A stretch of 64,000 nucleotides of DNA, taken from the NCBI RefSeq assembly GCF_037935975.1, contig NZ_CP149817.1, positions 868,001-932,000 of the forward strand, written 5' to 3'. The position numbers and the translations under genes were made by a program. Positions 1 through 8,999 of this stretch are shown piece by piece. Within the stretch, counting starts at the first letter, position 1; each line of letters begins with the position of its first letter. Source of the DNA: Teredinibacter turnerae. Its GTDB lineage: Bacteria > Pseudomonadota > Gammaproteobacteria > Pseudomonadales > Cellvibrionaceae. The notes beneath the pieces are model-generated. The model searched no databases and was not told the origin of the DNA. It was given only the letters and a program-made list of their open reading frames with translations.

Positions 1-188
1 ATCACCGCGGCGGCCGCGGCATACCCTTCGCCGTGAATACGGTAGACATTGCCGCGGCTGAGTATTTGAACACCCAGGCGTTTTTCGATTTGTTTGAGGT
101 GGCCGTCAAACTGGCCGTTCAGGTTAGCCAGGCGACGTGAGTCGCTGGGCTCCAGCGTGACGCTGGTGGAGTCGCTTGTGTCAGTCAA
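1..188 (-). CDS. PhoH-like ATPase (YbeZ type), N-terminal part, cut by window edge
   Basis: Only the first 62 or so codons are in the window. The translation contains LEPSDSRRLANLNGQFDGHL and then QIEKRLGVQI, which is the N-terminal domain typical of PhoH/YbeZ proteins. These are cytoplasmic P-loop ATPases linked to RNA metabolism, usually encoded with the endonuclease gene ybeY. The ATP-binding core lies outside the window. The reading frame has a stop just upstream and no ATG or GTG near its beginning, so I place the start at TTG 188. It follows miaB on the same strand with a 54-bp gap, the usual miaB-phoH-ybeY arrangement. Family assignment is fairly firm; the start codon is an inference. 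Confidence 0.8.
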   Translation of the reverse strand, partial: MTDTSDSTSVTLEPSDSRRLANLNGQFDGHLKQIEKRLGVQILSRGNVYRIHGEGYAAAAAV

Positions 189-211
189 GTTGAGTAATAC
201 GCCAAATTACG

Positions 212-233
212 GGAGTAGGGCATAGCCTACTCC
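212..233. other. Perfect hairpin between miaB and phoH
   Basis: An 8-bp perfect inverted repeat (GGAGTAGG / CCTACTCC) with a 6-nt loop lies in the 54-bp gap between miaB and phoH. There is no T-run on its downstream side for the leftward transcript, so it looks more like an mRNA-processing or stability hairpin than an intrinsic terminator. Confidence 0.5.
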
Positions 234-242
234 AAAAAGAGG

Positions 243-1598
243 TCAATCATCCAGCTCAGACCCCAACAAAATTCCACGCAGGGAATTTGGCAGCGCCTCC
301 TCGATAAGCACATCGGCAAACTTGCCAATGAGTTCCGCCTGGTCGCAACGGAAATTGACCACCCGATTGTTTTCCGTACGGCCGGACAGCTGCCCCGGGT
401 CCTTCTTGCTATAGCCGGTTACCAGCACCCGCTCGGTGTTGCCCACCATTTTGCGGCTGATGTCCTGCGATTGCTGATTAATCCGCTGTTGCAACAGCGC
501 CAGGCGCTGCTTTTTCACGTCTTGCGGGGTGTCGTCTTTCATATCCGCCGCAGGCGTACCCGGGCGGGCGCTATAGATAAAGCTGAAGGACATATCGAAG
601 CCGATATCGGCAATCAGTTTCATCGTCGCTTCAAAGTCCGCATCGGTCTCGCCGGGGAAGCCCACGATAAAGTCGGAGGAGAAACAGATATCCGGGCGCG
701 CCTGACGGATGCGGCGCATTTTGGATTTGTACTCGAGTGCCGTGTGACCGCGCTTCATCGCCATAAGGATACGGTCCGAACCGCTCTGCACAGGCAGGTG
801 CAGGTGGCTGACGAGCTCGGGAACTTCAGCGTAAACCTCGATCAATGAGTCCGTGAACTCTACCGGGTGTGATGTGGTAAAGCGGATGCGGTCAATTCCG
901 TCGATTTTGGCGACCAGCGTAATCAATTCGGCGAGATCGACAACACCATCCGGGCCGTCACCGCGGTAGGCGTTCACATTCTGCCCCAACAGGTTGATTT
1001 CGCGCACGCCCTGGCTTGCCAGATGCGCGCACTCTTTGAGTACGTCGCGGGCGGGGCGGCTGACTTCTTCACCGCGGGTGTAGGGCACCACACAGAAGGT
1101 GCAGTACTTGGAGCAGCCCTCCATCACTGAAACAAACGCCGTGGCGCCGTCCGCTTCCGGTTCTGGCAGACGATCGAATTTTTCGATCTCTGGGAAGCTG
1201 ATGTCCACTACAACGGCGCCGTTATCGCGCGGGGTTTCGATCATTTCCGGCAGGCGGTGCAGGGTTTGCGGGCCAAAGATCAGGTCGACAAAAGGCGCGC
1301 GCTTGGCGATGTTTTCGCCTTCCTGGCTGGCCACGCAGCCACCCACGCCGATAATCAATTCCGGGTTCTTTTCTTTCAGGTGTTTCCAGCGCCCCAACTG
1401 GTGGAACAGTTTGTCTTGCGCCTTTTCCCTGATCGAGCAGGTATTCACCAGCAGGACATCCGCTTCGTCGGGGTTGTCGGTAGGCTCCATCTGGTGGGAA
1501 GCGCCGAGTAAATCCTGCATTCGCGCGGAATCGTACTCGTTCATCTGGCAACCGTGGGTTTGGATAAACAGCTTTTTCGTAGTAATTTCGTCAGACAT
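243..1598 (-). CDS. miaB: tRNA-2-methylthio-N6-dimethylallyladenosine synthase MiaB
   Basis: Radical-SAM methylthiotransferase that adds a methylthio group to N6-isopentenyladenosine at position 37 of tRNAs reading UNN codons. The 451-aa protein has the expected three parts. The N-terminal UPF0004 domain has the three cysteines of the auxiliary cluster (C17 in HGCQMN, C54 in NTCSIRE, C88 in GGCVAS). The radical-SAM domain has CSKYCTFC at about residues 162-169. A C-terminal TRAM RNA-binding domain follows from about residue 380. Length is normal for the family. It is transcribed toward phoH and is divergent from the DUF1820 gene, so a promoter should lie in 1599-1751. Confidence 0.96.
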   Translation of the reverse strand: MSDEITTKKLFIQTHGCQMNEYDSARMQDLLGASHQMEPTDNPDEADVLLVNTCSIREKAQDKLFHQLGRWKHLKEKNPELIIGVGGCVASQEGENIAKRAPFVDLIFGPQTLHRLPEMIETPRDNGAVVVDISFPEIEKFDRLPEPEADGATAFVSVMEGCSKYCTFCVVPYTRGEEVSRPARDVLKECAHLASQGVREINLLGQNVNAYRGDGPDGVVDLAELITLVAKIDGIDRIRFTTSHPVEFTDSLIEVYAEVPELVSHLHLPVQSGSDRILMAMKRGHTALEYKSKMRRIRQARPDICFSSDFIVGFPGETDADFEATMKLIADIGFDMSFSFIYSARPGTPAADMKDDTPQDVKKQRLALLQQRINQQSQDISRKMVGNTERVLVTGYSKKDPGQLSGRTENNRVVNFRCDQAELIGKFADVLIEEALPNSLRGILLGSELDD

Positions 1599-1751
1599 TC
1601 AGCTTGCAGCTCAAAAAGTGAGCGCGCATTATAGCGATAGGTTTTTGCCATCTCTACTGATTTCGGGGCTTGAAAAAATCTCCGGTGATGCCATATTCCC
1701 GCAACGTTTCCTATCAATCGAGGCGCTAGCGCCCAGGACAGTAGCATTCAC

Positions 1752-2063
1752 GTGTATAAAGTCGTTTTTTACAACCGCAACCAACTGTACGAAGTATACG
1801 CCCGAGCAATTTTTCAAAGCGAGATGTATGGTTTTATCGAAGTTGAAGAATTCGTGTTTGGCGAACGCGCCAAGCTGGTCGTCGATCCGAGCGAAGAGAA
1901 GCTCAAAAACGAGTTTGCCGGGGTTAAGCGGTCGTACATTCCCATGCACAACATCGTGCGTATCGACGAAGTTGAGAAAGAAGGCCCCGGTAAAGTGGTT
2001 GATGTTAAGGGTTCCGATAACGTCCGGCCGTTTCCGTTTCCTTCCCCCACGCCTAACGATTAA
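1752..2063 (+). CDS. DUF1820 family protein
   Basis: A 103-aa soluble protein beginning MYKVVFYNRNQLYEVYARAI. The central stretch (FGERAKLVVDPSEEKLKNEF and then KRSYIPMHNIVRIDEVEKEG) is characteristic of DUF1820, a small gammaproteobacterial family with no established function. The proline-rich tail (PFPFPSPTP) is low-complexity. The stop codon overlaps the ATG of the next gene by one base (TAATG), suggesting translational coupling with the hydrolase. It is divergent from miaB. Confidence 0.85.
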   Translation: MYKVVFYNRNQLYEVYARAIFQSEMYGFIEVEEFVFGERAKLVVDPSEEKLKNEFAGVKRSYIPMHNIVRIDEVEKEGPGKVVDVKGSDNVRPFPFPSPTPND

Positions 2064-2818
2064 TGTCGCTTTACTTCAAGCAGGCGGGTGAAGGCCCGCC
2101 TCTGGTTCTGTTGCACGGGTTGTTCGGGTCTCTGGAAAATCTGGGCATGATCGCCCGCCTGCTCGCCTCCTATTACACGGTGTATTCTGTTGATCTCCCC
2201 AACCATGGGCGCAGCGGGCATACCGATCACACCAGCCTGGGGCTGATGGCGCAATCTGTCGCCGAGTGGTTGGAGCAACAGTCATTGTCGCAGGTTCGCC
2301 TGTTTGGTCACTCGCTCGGCGGCAAGGTGGCCATGGAATTAGCGCTGTCACAACCGCAAATTGTTTCGCATTTGGCCGTAGCCGATATCGCGCCAGTGCA
2401 GTATGAATCGCACCATACCGATGTGTTTGCCGGGCTCAACGCGTTGAATATCGACGCTCTCTCGAATCGCGGTGAGGCCGATAAGGTGCTCGCACAGTAT
2501 GTGCCCGAGGCTCCGGTGCGCAGTTTTCTGTTGAAGAACCTGGTGAAAGAGGGTGCCGGTTATCGCTGGCGTATGAATCTTTCTGTCTTGCAGGAATGTT
2601 ACCCGGCTATGTTGGTAGCCAATCGCGAGGGGCTGTACCAGGGGCCGACACTGTTTTTGAAGGGCGCCAATTCTGACTACATACAACCGGCGGCCAAAAC
2701 ACCTATCTTAAGCCGTTTTCCCGGCGCGCAAGTTCGAATTATCGCCAATACCGGCCACTGGCTGCATGCGGATAAGCCAGAGTTGGTCGTCCGGACGCTG
2801 GAGAAATTTTACGCCTAA
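2063..2818 (+). CDS. Alpha/beta-hydrolase fold esterase (YbfF-like)
   Basis: A 251-aa cytoplasmic hydrolase. The oxyanion strand LVLLHGLFGS lies at residues 14-23, the nucleophile elbow GHSLGG has Ser84, and a catalytic His occurs at about 232 in NTGHWLHAD. The helix-cap region and length match YbfF-type acyl-CoA/short-chain esterases. The physiological substrate cannot be told from sequence. The start overlaps the DUF1820 stop by 1 bp, so the two are probably co-translated. A role in haloperoxidase-like chemistry is possible on fold grounds but less likely than esterase. Confidence 0.88.
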   Translation: MSLYFKQAGEGPPLVLLHGLFGSLENLGMIARLLASYYTVYSVDLPNHGRSGHTDHTSLGLMAQSVAEWLEQQSLSQVRLFGHSLGGKVAMELALSQPQIVSHLAVADIAPVQYESHHTDVFAGLNALNIDALSNRGEADKVLAQYVPEAPVRSFLLKNLVKEGAGYRWRMNLSVLQECYPAMLVANREGLYQGPTLFLKGANSDYIQPAAKTPILSRFPGAQVRIIANTGHWLHADKPELVVRTLEKFYA

Positions 2819-2859
2819 CGCTGTCGCCTTATTCAACAAATAGGGCAAAATGTTAAACT

Positions 2860-5835
2860 GTGAGCAAGTTCGCGTTCGCGCGTACTCCCAGTTTTTCATT
2901 TCAGCGATTATTCATGCAAATAGCCGATCCGCTTTTTTACATTTCCGGAGGTTTTATCGCCTTCGCCGGCTTGATGGCGTTTTTACTCGCGAGAGTCGGG
3001 TTCTCTCCCCGCCTGTTCAGCTACTTCGCTCTTCTTTGTGCCGCCATCGCCAGTTTTCAGTTCGCTACCGCCGCGTATCTGGCGGCGAACAGCTTCTCTT
3101 CTGCAGTTGCTGCCCTGCACTGGCAAACGGCGAGCCTCGCCCTGGTAATTCCGTTAGGTGTGGGTTTTGTGTCCTTGTACACGGGGTTTGGCCATCACCG
3201 CAAAGCGCTTTCGCTGGGCGCTGCGGTGGGGGTGATATTCCTGGTGCTCGACTATTTGTCGTCCGCATCGATACGTTTTGTCGGGTCCGTCCATTTCGAG
3301 ACGTTTGTGACGCCGTGGGGCGAGAGCTTGCACCGCATCCAGGGCAGTATGGGGTGGCAGGGGTTCAGCCTCTATATGGTTGGCGTGGTGTTCTTTGTTT
3401 TTTGCGTGCAGCGCGGCTGGGCGCTTTGGCACAACCACGACCCGCGCGCGCTCTTTTTTAATAGCTACGTGGTGATCCAGTTTGGCTCAGTTGCTTACGG
3501 GGTCGTGGTCGATTTTGACCTCGCTGATTCGTTTAAAATCATCGGGTTCGGGTTTTTGGTGTTGGTGCTGCTGGTCACCACCAGCATGATGGTTGAAATT
3601 CGCAGTTTGCTGGCCGAGTTGGGGACGTCGAAGAAACAGCTCAACCTGGAGCGCAGCGCGAGCGAAGTATTGAAGGTGAACCAACAGCGGTTGTCACAGG
3701 TGGTCGCGCTTTCGCCGCACAGCATCCAGCTGGTTGATACCAACGGCAAGCTGCTGCAACAGAACCGTACCGCCGGTCAGCTTTGGGGGCACACACTGCA
3801 ACTGGGCGACAACCTGTTCACCCTTGCACCCTGGCGGGCGCTGCGGTTGGTAGAACTGGTTGCGAGCGTCATCAACCGTGGAGAAATGCTGGAGCGGGTA
3901 CTGGAGGTAGATGCGGAAAGCTTCCGCGAGTGCGACCACAATCGCTGGATCCGCTTTAAAATCTTTCCGGTAGTGGGCCGTTTGGGCCGACGTGACAGTG
4001 TGACCTTAATTGCCGAAGATATTACGCGCGAACAGTCGGTGGAAAACACGCTTAAAACGCTGGCCGCAGGCGCGGCGGGAAACGGGGATTTCTTTGAGTT
4101 GATCTGTGCTCAGGTGCAGCAGATGTTTCACGCAAAGTGCGTGTTTCTCGCGCAGTACAACCCGGATGACGATGGCGGAAGCTTCGAAACGCTTGCGGCA
4201 AACCTCGGTGGTAACCCCATGGAGGATTTTAGCCTGGCAGCGCACACAGGCCTGCTTGAAGAGGTGTTTCAGGGGTACACCGCCAAGATCAACGGTGGTT
4301 TGAGCGCGCGTTACCCGGCGGATGCGTTTATTCAGACCTATGAGCTGGAATCCTTTATGGGGATTCCTCTATACGATGACCTGGCTCAGGTAATTGGCTG
4401 TATGGCGATTCTAAATGATCGCTCGATGGAGAGCCGTACCGATATTCAACCCATTCTGGCGTTGATTGCCGACCGTATCGCCGCAGAAATGCAGCGTTTG
4501 GACGCGGAATCCCGCGTGCGTCGCATGGCGTACGAAGACTATGTCACTCGCCTGCCCAATCGCGCGTCGCTGCACGAGCACCTCGCCAAGGTTGTGCGCG
4601 ACTGTGCCGCTAACGACTGGGGCGCAACGGCCTTTTTCCTGGATCTCGATCACTTTAAAACCATTAATGAAGCGCTTGGCCACGATGTGGGTGATGAGGT
4701 ATTGCGTCTGGTCGGGTTGCGGTTGCGCGACCATTTTGCCGATTCCTGTTTTGTTGCGCGCGCCGGTGGCGACGAGTTTGTGCTGGTGCAAACCTCGCAA
4801 AGCAGCGACATCAGCGCGCTTTCTATTGATGTGCAGGCAAACAAAGTCATTAACTTGTTATCCAAGCCGATCATGCTAGGTGAGCGCACGATTTCCATTG
4901 GCACCAGTGTGGGGGTCATTATGATTCCGAAACACGGCAATACGATTCTGGACATTATGCGACGCGGCGATTCCGCCTTGTTTAAAGCGAAACAAGCCGG
5001 GCGCAACTGCTATGCAGTGTACGACCCGCGCATGCAAAAAAGTATTGAAGAGCGCATGCAAGTGGAAAAGGGTTTGCGTATTGCGCTTGAACAAAACCAG
5101 TTTGGAATTTTCTACCAACCAAAGGTCGATGCCCGCGGCAAGGTGGTGGGGGCAGAAGGCTTGGTGCGCTGGAGCCATCCAGAGCATGGTTTTATCTCAC
5201 CGTCTGTATTTATCCCGGTAGCGGAAGAAACCGGGCTGATCCACCTTATAGGCGAGTGGATTATGGAAGCCATCGCCGGTGATCTGGTGCGATGGCAAGA
5301 CATGAAAATTGAACCATTCGGTGATATCGCGATTAACATCTCCGCATGGCAATTTGGCCGCGCGGATTTTATTGAAAAAACCCTGGCCGGTATTCGGCTC
5401 AATAATATCCGCGTGGAACAGCTTTCCATCGAAGTTACCGAAACGGCAATTTTGGGTGATATGGGCACCACGCGGGTTAAGCTGAATCAACTGCGCAACG
5501 CGGGTATTTCTGTAATGCTGGACGATTTTGGCACTGGCTATTCGTCGCTCGCGTACCTGAAAGATCTCCCTCTGGATGGGTTTAAAATTGACCGGACCTT
5601 TGTCGAAGGTTTGGGTGACGCCCAGGCGGAACCCCTGGTGCGATCAATGTTGTCGATTGGTAAGCATATGCGACTGAAAGTTGTCGCAGAAGGCGTGGAG
5701 AGTAAGGAACAGTTTGATAAACTCAAAGCTATGGGATGTAACCTGTTCCAAGGCTATTTGTTCGCCAAACCCATGCCCGTCGATGAATTTTTGATGTGGG
5801 TAAAAAATAATTTAGAGGAGCATCGCTATGAGTGA
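2860..5835 (+). CDS. Membrane GGDEF-EAL protein with PAS and GAF-like regions
   Basis: A large cyclic-di-GMP turnover protein. Up to 991 aa if the GTG at 2860 is used; the ATG at 2914 (MQIADPLFYISGG) is a better-looking start because the first membrane helix begins there. Order: about seven hydrophobic helices (to residue 245), a short coiled coil, a PAS-like region (about 275-390), a GAF-like region (about 400-500), a GGDEF domain with an intact GGDEF at 636-640, and an EAL domain. The signature EAL is EGL (766-768), but the other catalytic elements are present: the DDFGTGYSS loop, VTET, VAEGVES and QGYLF. I infer that diguanylate cyclase activity is possible and phosphodiesterase activity likely. 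Its 3' end overlaps the DUF3144 gene by 8 bp. Confidence 0.92.
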   Translation: MSKFAFARTPSFSFQRLFMQIADPLFYISGGFIAFAGLMAFLLARVGFSPRLFSYFALLCAAIASFQFATAAYLAANSFSSAVAALHWQTASLALVIPLGVGFVSLYTGFGHHRKALSLGAAVGVIFLVLDYLSSASIRFVGSVHFETFVTPWGESLHRIQGSMGWQGFSLYMVGVVFFVFCVQRGWALWHNHDPRALFFNSYVVIQFGSVAYGVVVDFDLADSFKIIGFGFLVLVLLVTTSMMVEIRSLLAELGTSKKQLNLERSASEVLKVNQQRLSQVVALSPHSIQLVDTNGKLLQQNRTAGQLWGHTLQLGDNLFTLAPWRALRLVELVASVINRGEMLERVLEVDAESFRECDHNRWIRFKIFPVVGRLGRRDSVTLIAEDITREQSVENTLKTLAAGAAGNGDFFELICAQVQQMFHAKCVFLAQYNPDDDGGSFETLAANLGGNPMEDFSLAAHTGLLEEVFQGYTAKINGGLSARYPADAFIQTYELESFMGIPLYDDLAQVIGCMAILNDRSMESRTDIQPILALIADRIAAEMQRLDAESRVRRMAYEDYVTRLPNRASLHEHLAKVVRDCAANDWGATAFFLDLDHFKTINEALGHDVGDEVLRLVGLRLRDHFADSCFVARAGGDEFVLVQTSQSSDISALSIDVQANKVINLLSKPIMLGERTISIGTSVGVIMIPKHGNTILDIMRRGDSALFKAKQAGRNCYAVYDPRMQKSIEERMQVEKGLRIALEQNQFGIFYQPKVDARGKVVGAEGLVRWSHPEHGFISPSVFIPVAEETGLIHLIGEWIMEAIAGDLVRWQDMKIEPFGDIAINISAWQFGRADFIEKTLAGIRLNNIRVEQLSIEVTETAILGDMGTTRVKLNQLRNAGISVMLDDFGTGYSSLAYLKDLPLDGFKIDRTFVEGLGDAQAEPLVRSMLSIGKHMRLKVVAEGVESKEQFDKLKAMGCNLFQGYLFAKPMPVDEFLMWVKNNLEEHRYE

Positions 5836-6136
5836 GCTAAGCGCTGAAGAGACCCAGTTCTGGGATGCCGTTGATGCATTTATCGATACGGCCAACCGCG
5901 AGGCAGATAACACAGACCCGGGAATTATCAGCTCGGCCATTCTTTATGCCGCTGCGCGCTTTAGTGCATTTTATGTGGCGAGCTTTGCAGAGTCGCGTAA
6001 GGATTTTCTCGAGGACAGCGAAGAAACCATTCGCCACTACTCCGAAGAATTTCTTAAACTCATGCAGGAAAATATCGCCGATTACGGAGAAAACTTTAAA
6101 GTGTATATGCGTGAGGATGACGAGCCGCAGGCGTAA
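5828..6136 (+). CDS. DUF3144 family protein
   Basis: A 102-aa acidic, helical, soluble protein without signal peptide or membrane segment. The pattern FIDTANRE, then ILYAAARFSAF, then ETIRHYSEEFLKLMQENI matches DUF3144, a small proteobacterial family of unknown function. Its ATG lies inside the last codons of the GGDEF-EAL gene (8-bp overlap) behind a GAGGAGC ribosome-binding site, so it is probably translated from the same message. A functional link to c-di-GMP signalling is only suggested by this coupling. Confidence 0.85.
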   Translation: MSELSAEETQFWDAVDAFIDTANREADNTDPGIISSAILYAAARFSAFYVASFAESRKDFLEDSEETIRHYSEEFLKLMQENIADYGENFKVYMREDDEPQA

Positions 6137-6225
6137 CAGTGGTGCCTGAAAGCGCTCGGTTACCAGTGGAAGGCAACAATGCGACTGAATAAATCAACCA
6201 GCGAATAAACAGACAGCAGAACTAT

Positions 6226-6289
6226 CCGTAAAAACATTGTCCCGTAAAAACACTGGCCCGTAAAAACACTAGCCCGTAAAAACACGGAC
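6226..6289. repeat. Four tandem 16-bp repeats (CCGTAAAAACAC-type)
   Basis: Four consecutive copies of a 16-bp unit start at 6226, 6242, 6258 and 6274. The first 11 bases (CCGTAAAAACA) are identical in all four; the last five vary (TTGTC, CTGGC, CTAGC, CGGAC). The array sits between the DUF3144 stop and a terminator, so it is transcribed but not translated. No spacer structure is present, so it is not a CRISPR. Confidence 0.85.
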
Positions 6290-6304
6290 AGACCGACAGA
6301 AAGC

Positions 6305-6338
6305 AAAGCCGGGTTTCCTATAGGATTCCCGGCTTTTT
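6305..6338. terminator. Bidirectional intrinsic terminator
   Basis: A 9-bp perfect stem (AAAGCCGGG / CCCGGCTTT) with a 14-nt loop, followed on the plus strand by a T-run and, because the left arm begins with A residues, also usable on the minus strand. It lies between the convergent DUF3144 and aminotransferase genes and probably ends both transcripts. Confidence 0.85.
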
Positions 6339-6340
6339 GT

Positions 6341-7618
6341 TTATGCCGCCAGCGCCTGCCGCACAGAGGCGAGTTTTACACAGGTGACGAACACTTTCAT
6401 GGCCTCGTCTACCTGATCAACTGTCGGAACAGTTGGGGCGATACGAATATTGGCATCTTGCGGGTCGTTGCCATACGGGAAAGTCGCGCCGGCGGGTGTC
6501 AGTTTTACGCCAGCGTCACCAGCCAGTTTTACCACTTCTTTTGCGAGCCCGGGGCGGGTATCGAAAGAGATAAAGTAACCGCCATCAGCAGACTCCCACT
6601 GACCTAGGTCGTTGTCGCCGAAGGCTTCTTCCAGGTGTGATAAAACACTCGCAAAACGCGGTTTAATAATTGCCGCGTGCTTTTCCATATGGGCCTTCAG
6701 TGAACCAGGTGCTGCGAAAAACTTAGCGTGGCGCAGCTGATTGATTTTGTCCGGACCAATGGTCATATAGCCCAGGGATTTTTTAAAGCCCGCGAGATTA
6801 GCCGAACTGGCAGCCATAAACGCAACACCGGCACCGGCGAAAGTGATCTTTGAGGTAGACGCAAACTGGAGCACGCTGTCTTCGGTGCCCGCAGCTTTGC
6901 ATGCGTCAAACAGGCTGGCAAGTGCTGCGGGTTCTGCGGAAAGGTCGTGGACACCATAAGCGTTGTCCCAGAATACGCGGAAGTTTGCCGCTGCGACCTT
7001 GCCTAAAGCGGCGATGCGCTGCACTGTCTCATCGCTGTATACCACGCCGGTGGGGTTGGAGTACTTGGGCACGCACCACATTCCCTTGATGGCGTGATCC
7101 TCTGCCACCAGCTTTTCTACCACGTCCATATCCGGGCCGTTCGCGGTCATTGGCACGGTCACCATTTCGATACCGAGGTGCTCACACACGGAAAAGTGGC
7201 GGTCATATCCGGGCACCGGGCAAAGGAACTTTATGGTGCTCTCTTTACTCCAAGCGGAATCTGCGCCATTCAGACCAAAGAAGTAAGCCACAGACATTGC
7301 TTGGTGCATCAGCGTTAAGCTGCTATTACCGCCGGCAATGATATTTTCGATGGGCGCGGAGAGAATCTCGGCGCCAATTGCGCGCGCTTCGGCAATGCCA
7401 TCAAGGCCGCCATAATTACGGGCGTCGGTGCCGTCAGCCGTTTTGTAGTCACCGTTCAAAATACCGTCCATTGCATCCGAGAGGCTGAGCTGTTCGGAAG
7501 AGGGTTTGCCTCGGGTGAGATCCAGATTCAACTGCTTGGCCTTAATCGCCTGATATTCGGCAGCCAGATCTTGTTCCCATTGGGCGAGCTGTTCTTTGGA
7601 TGCGCTGTTGAGTTCCAA
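6341..7618 (-). CDS. PLP-dependent aminotransferase (putative aspartate aminotransferase, AspT-like subgroup)
   Basis: A 425-aa fold-type I aminotransferase. Visible elements: substrate-region LTRGKPS (about 34-40), NPTG (188-191), the PLP-binding Asp218 in WDNAY, and the Schiff-base Lys257 in STSKITFAGAG. The sequence style, including AGGNSSLTLM, fits the group annotated as Asp_aminotransf/MocR-like aminotransferases (subgroup Ic aspartate aminotransferases) rather than classical AspC. It would act in the cytoplasm, moving amino groups between aspartate or a related amino acid and 2-oxoglutarate; the exact donor is inferred. It is a single-gene unit ending at a shared bidirectional terminator. 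Confidence 0.88.
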   Translation of the reverse strand: MELNSASKEQLAQWEQDLAAEYQAIKAKQLNLDLTRGKPSSEQLSLSDAMDGILNGDYKTADGTDARNYGGLDGIAEARAIGAEILSAPIENIIAGGNSSLTLMHQAMSVAYFFGLNGADSAWSKESTIKFLCPVPGYDRHFSVCEHLGIEMVTVPMTANGPDMDVVEKLVAEDHAIKGMWCVPKYSNPTGVVYSDETVQRIAALGKVAAANFRVFWDNAYGVHDLSAEPAALASLFDACKAAGTEDSVLQFASTSKITFAGAGVAFMAASSANLAGFKKSLGYMTIGPDKINQLRHAKFFAAPGSLKAHMEKHAAIIKPRFASVLSHLEEAFGDNDLGQWESADGGYFISFDTRPGLAKEVVKLAGDAGVKLTPAGATFPYGNDPQDANIRIAPTVPTVDQVDEAMKVFVTCVKLASVRQALAA

Positions 7619-8147
7619 GTGATTCCCCTTTACTGGTTGATAAGTTGGCGGTGAGCAGCGAAAGCTGCTGCTAAATCCGGGGCGGGATTATACCGACAGC
7701 CCGGTCAGAAAGCAGCTCGCACGGCTTGACTTGAAACGGGAAATTGCAAGTTTTCGCATGTTTTATCGCCACTTTCGCGGCGTCCGGCCACAGCGAGCAG
7801 CTTCTCCACGGGCCTGTTTGCTCGGGCTCTTTATTCTTGGTGGTCCCTGCGACGGTGCACTGCTCGAACTAAAACAGTGCCGGCTTGAGCAAGGCAACGG
7901 TGGCGTTGAGAGAAAAATGCGTGGCGCCAATCTTACCGCTGTCCTACTCGCGCCTGAATTTGCAGGTGATGCTTACAGTCGCCATTTGTCCGCCGAGCGG
8001 AGGGCCGGCAGGCATCTATAGTGAATAAATCCGCGGCGTGTATTTACCGGCGTAATGGCGCATATTATTATCTATTGGCTTTAAAGTTTCCTGTTTGACC
8101 ACGTAGCATGTTGTGAGGGATGTTCAATATGACGATAGGGTGCCGCC
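7619..8147. other. Intergenic region without recognisable gene
   Basis: About 530 bp between the divergent aminotransferase gene and the NIT-like gene. It contains a 96-codon open frame (7731-8021) whose translation is Arg-rich and without domain features, so I do not call it. The promoters of both flanking genes must lie here, but I see no clear operator or RNA structure. Confidence 0.6.
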
Positions 8148-8999
8148 TTGGCTGACCAATCAATGCAAATCTGGCTGTCCATCTTTATTCCCCTGTTAGC
8201 CATACTTCTTTTGGTGAGTGCATACGCGCATCACCGCAAACTGCGTTTTACACGGCAAACCGCTGGTTTGGCTGTGGTTTTTCGGTTGCGGCTGTTGATG
8301 GCGCTGTTTCAGGATCACCGCGGCCTGAGCTACCGGGTGGGCAAGGGTGAAGACGGGCTCGAGCGTGCGCTTCAGGAGCAGGAGGTGAAGATCGCGCATT
8401 ATGTGGAGGAATTGCAGCCTTTGCTCAAGCCTTATCATCGCCAGCGCGCACATTTTCGTGAACTGATTAGCCATTGGCAGCGCTTGCAGGCGGCGAACCT
8501 GGAGTTGGAGTTGCGCAGTAATTTCGATCAGCACAGTCGCCTGGTAGCCTCAACGCTTACGTTAATGGAAGATATCTTTCATATCTGTCGGCTCACCACC
8601 CAGACGGATGCGGCTCGCGAGCGCTCCTGGTACAAGGTCATGCGGGTGGCCGAGTGGATTGGCCAGGTGCGAGCGCTCGGTGCCGGGGCCATCGTGGGGG
8701 GTACCTTGTGGGGTTCCGATAAAGGCCGCCTGCTTACCTTACATAAGCAGTTGCACAAGAGCGTTAACGAGATGGTTGCGCTTGGAGTGGAAACACGTGT
8801 AATGATCGAACTGCTGAACAAGCTGGAACAGGTTGTGATTCCCGAGCGTTTCGACGGCGAGAGCGCAGAAGCGTTTTTTGCCATGGCGACCCACGCCATG
8901 GCGCCTATGCGCTACGCGTTTGACCGCTATATGGAGGAGTTGGCGGCGAGCCTGGGTAAGCTGGACTTTCAACAAGTGGCGCCGCGCGGCCGCGCTTGA
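8148..8999 (+). CDS. Membrane-anchored protein with NIT-like (nitrate/nitrite-sensing-like) helical domain
   Basis: A 283-aa protein with one N-terminal membrane helix (about residues 8-26) and an otherwise cytoplasmic all-helical body. The segment RLRLLMALFQDHRGLSYRVG resembles the opening helix of NIT (PF08376) domains, which bind nitrate or nitrite in sensors. No kinase, GGDEF or methyl-accepting output domain follows, so it would be a sensor module without an attached output. The annotated start is a TTG with a weak GGG-type site upstream; ATG 8163 (MQIWLSIFIPLL) is an equally good alternative. Family call is tentative. Confidence 0.6.
   Translation: MADQSMQIWLSIFIPLLAILLLVSAYAHHRKLRFTRQTAGLAVVFRLRLLMALFQDHRGLSYRVGKGEDGLERALQEQEVKIAHYVEELQPLLKPYHRQRAHFRELISHWQRLQAANLELELRSNFDQHSRLVASTLTLMEDIFHICRLTTQTDAARERSWYKVMRVAEWIGQVRALGAGAIVGGTLWGSDKGRLLTLHKQLHKSVNEMVALGVETRVMIELLNKLEQVVIPERFDGESAEAFFAMATHAMAPMRYAFDRYMEELAASLGKLDFQQVAPRGRA

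Noticed and set aside
471-848. Plus-strand frames inside miaB and similar frames inside rng, rpoN, gatB and kdsD
   Set aside because: They are shadows of strong genes on the other strand; none has domain-like sequence of its own.
2850-3461. 203-codon frame overlapping the start of the GGDEF-EAL gene
   Set aside because: Runs out of frame through the membrane domain of a clear gene; Arg/Cys-rich translation is typical of a shadow.
6226-6289. Possible CRISPR array
   Set aside because: The 16-bp units are directly adjacent with no unique spacers and no cas genes nearby.
7731-8021. 96-codon plus-strand open frame in the aminotransferase/NIT-like intergenic region
   Set aside because: Arg-rich, no domain or ribosome-binding features, and no sign of selection visible; likely a random GC-rich frame.
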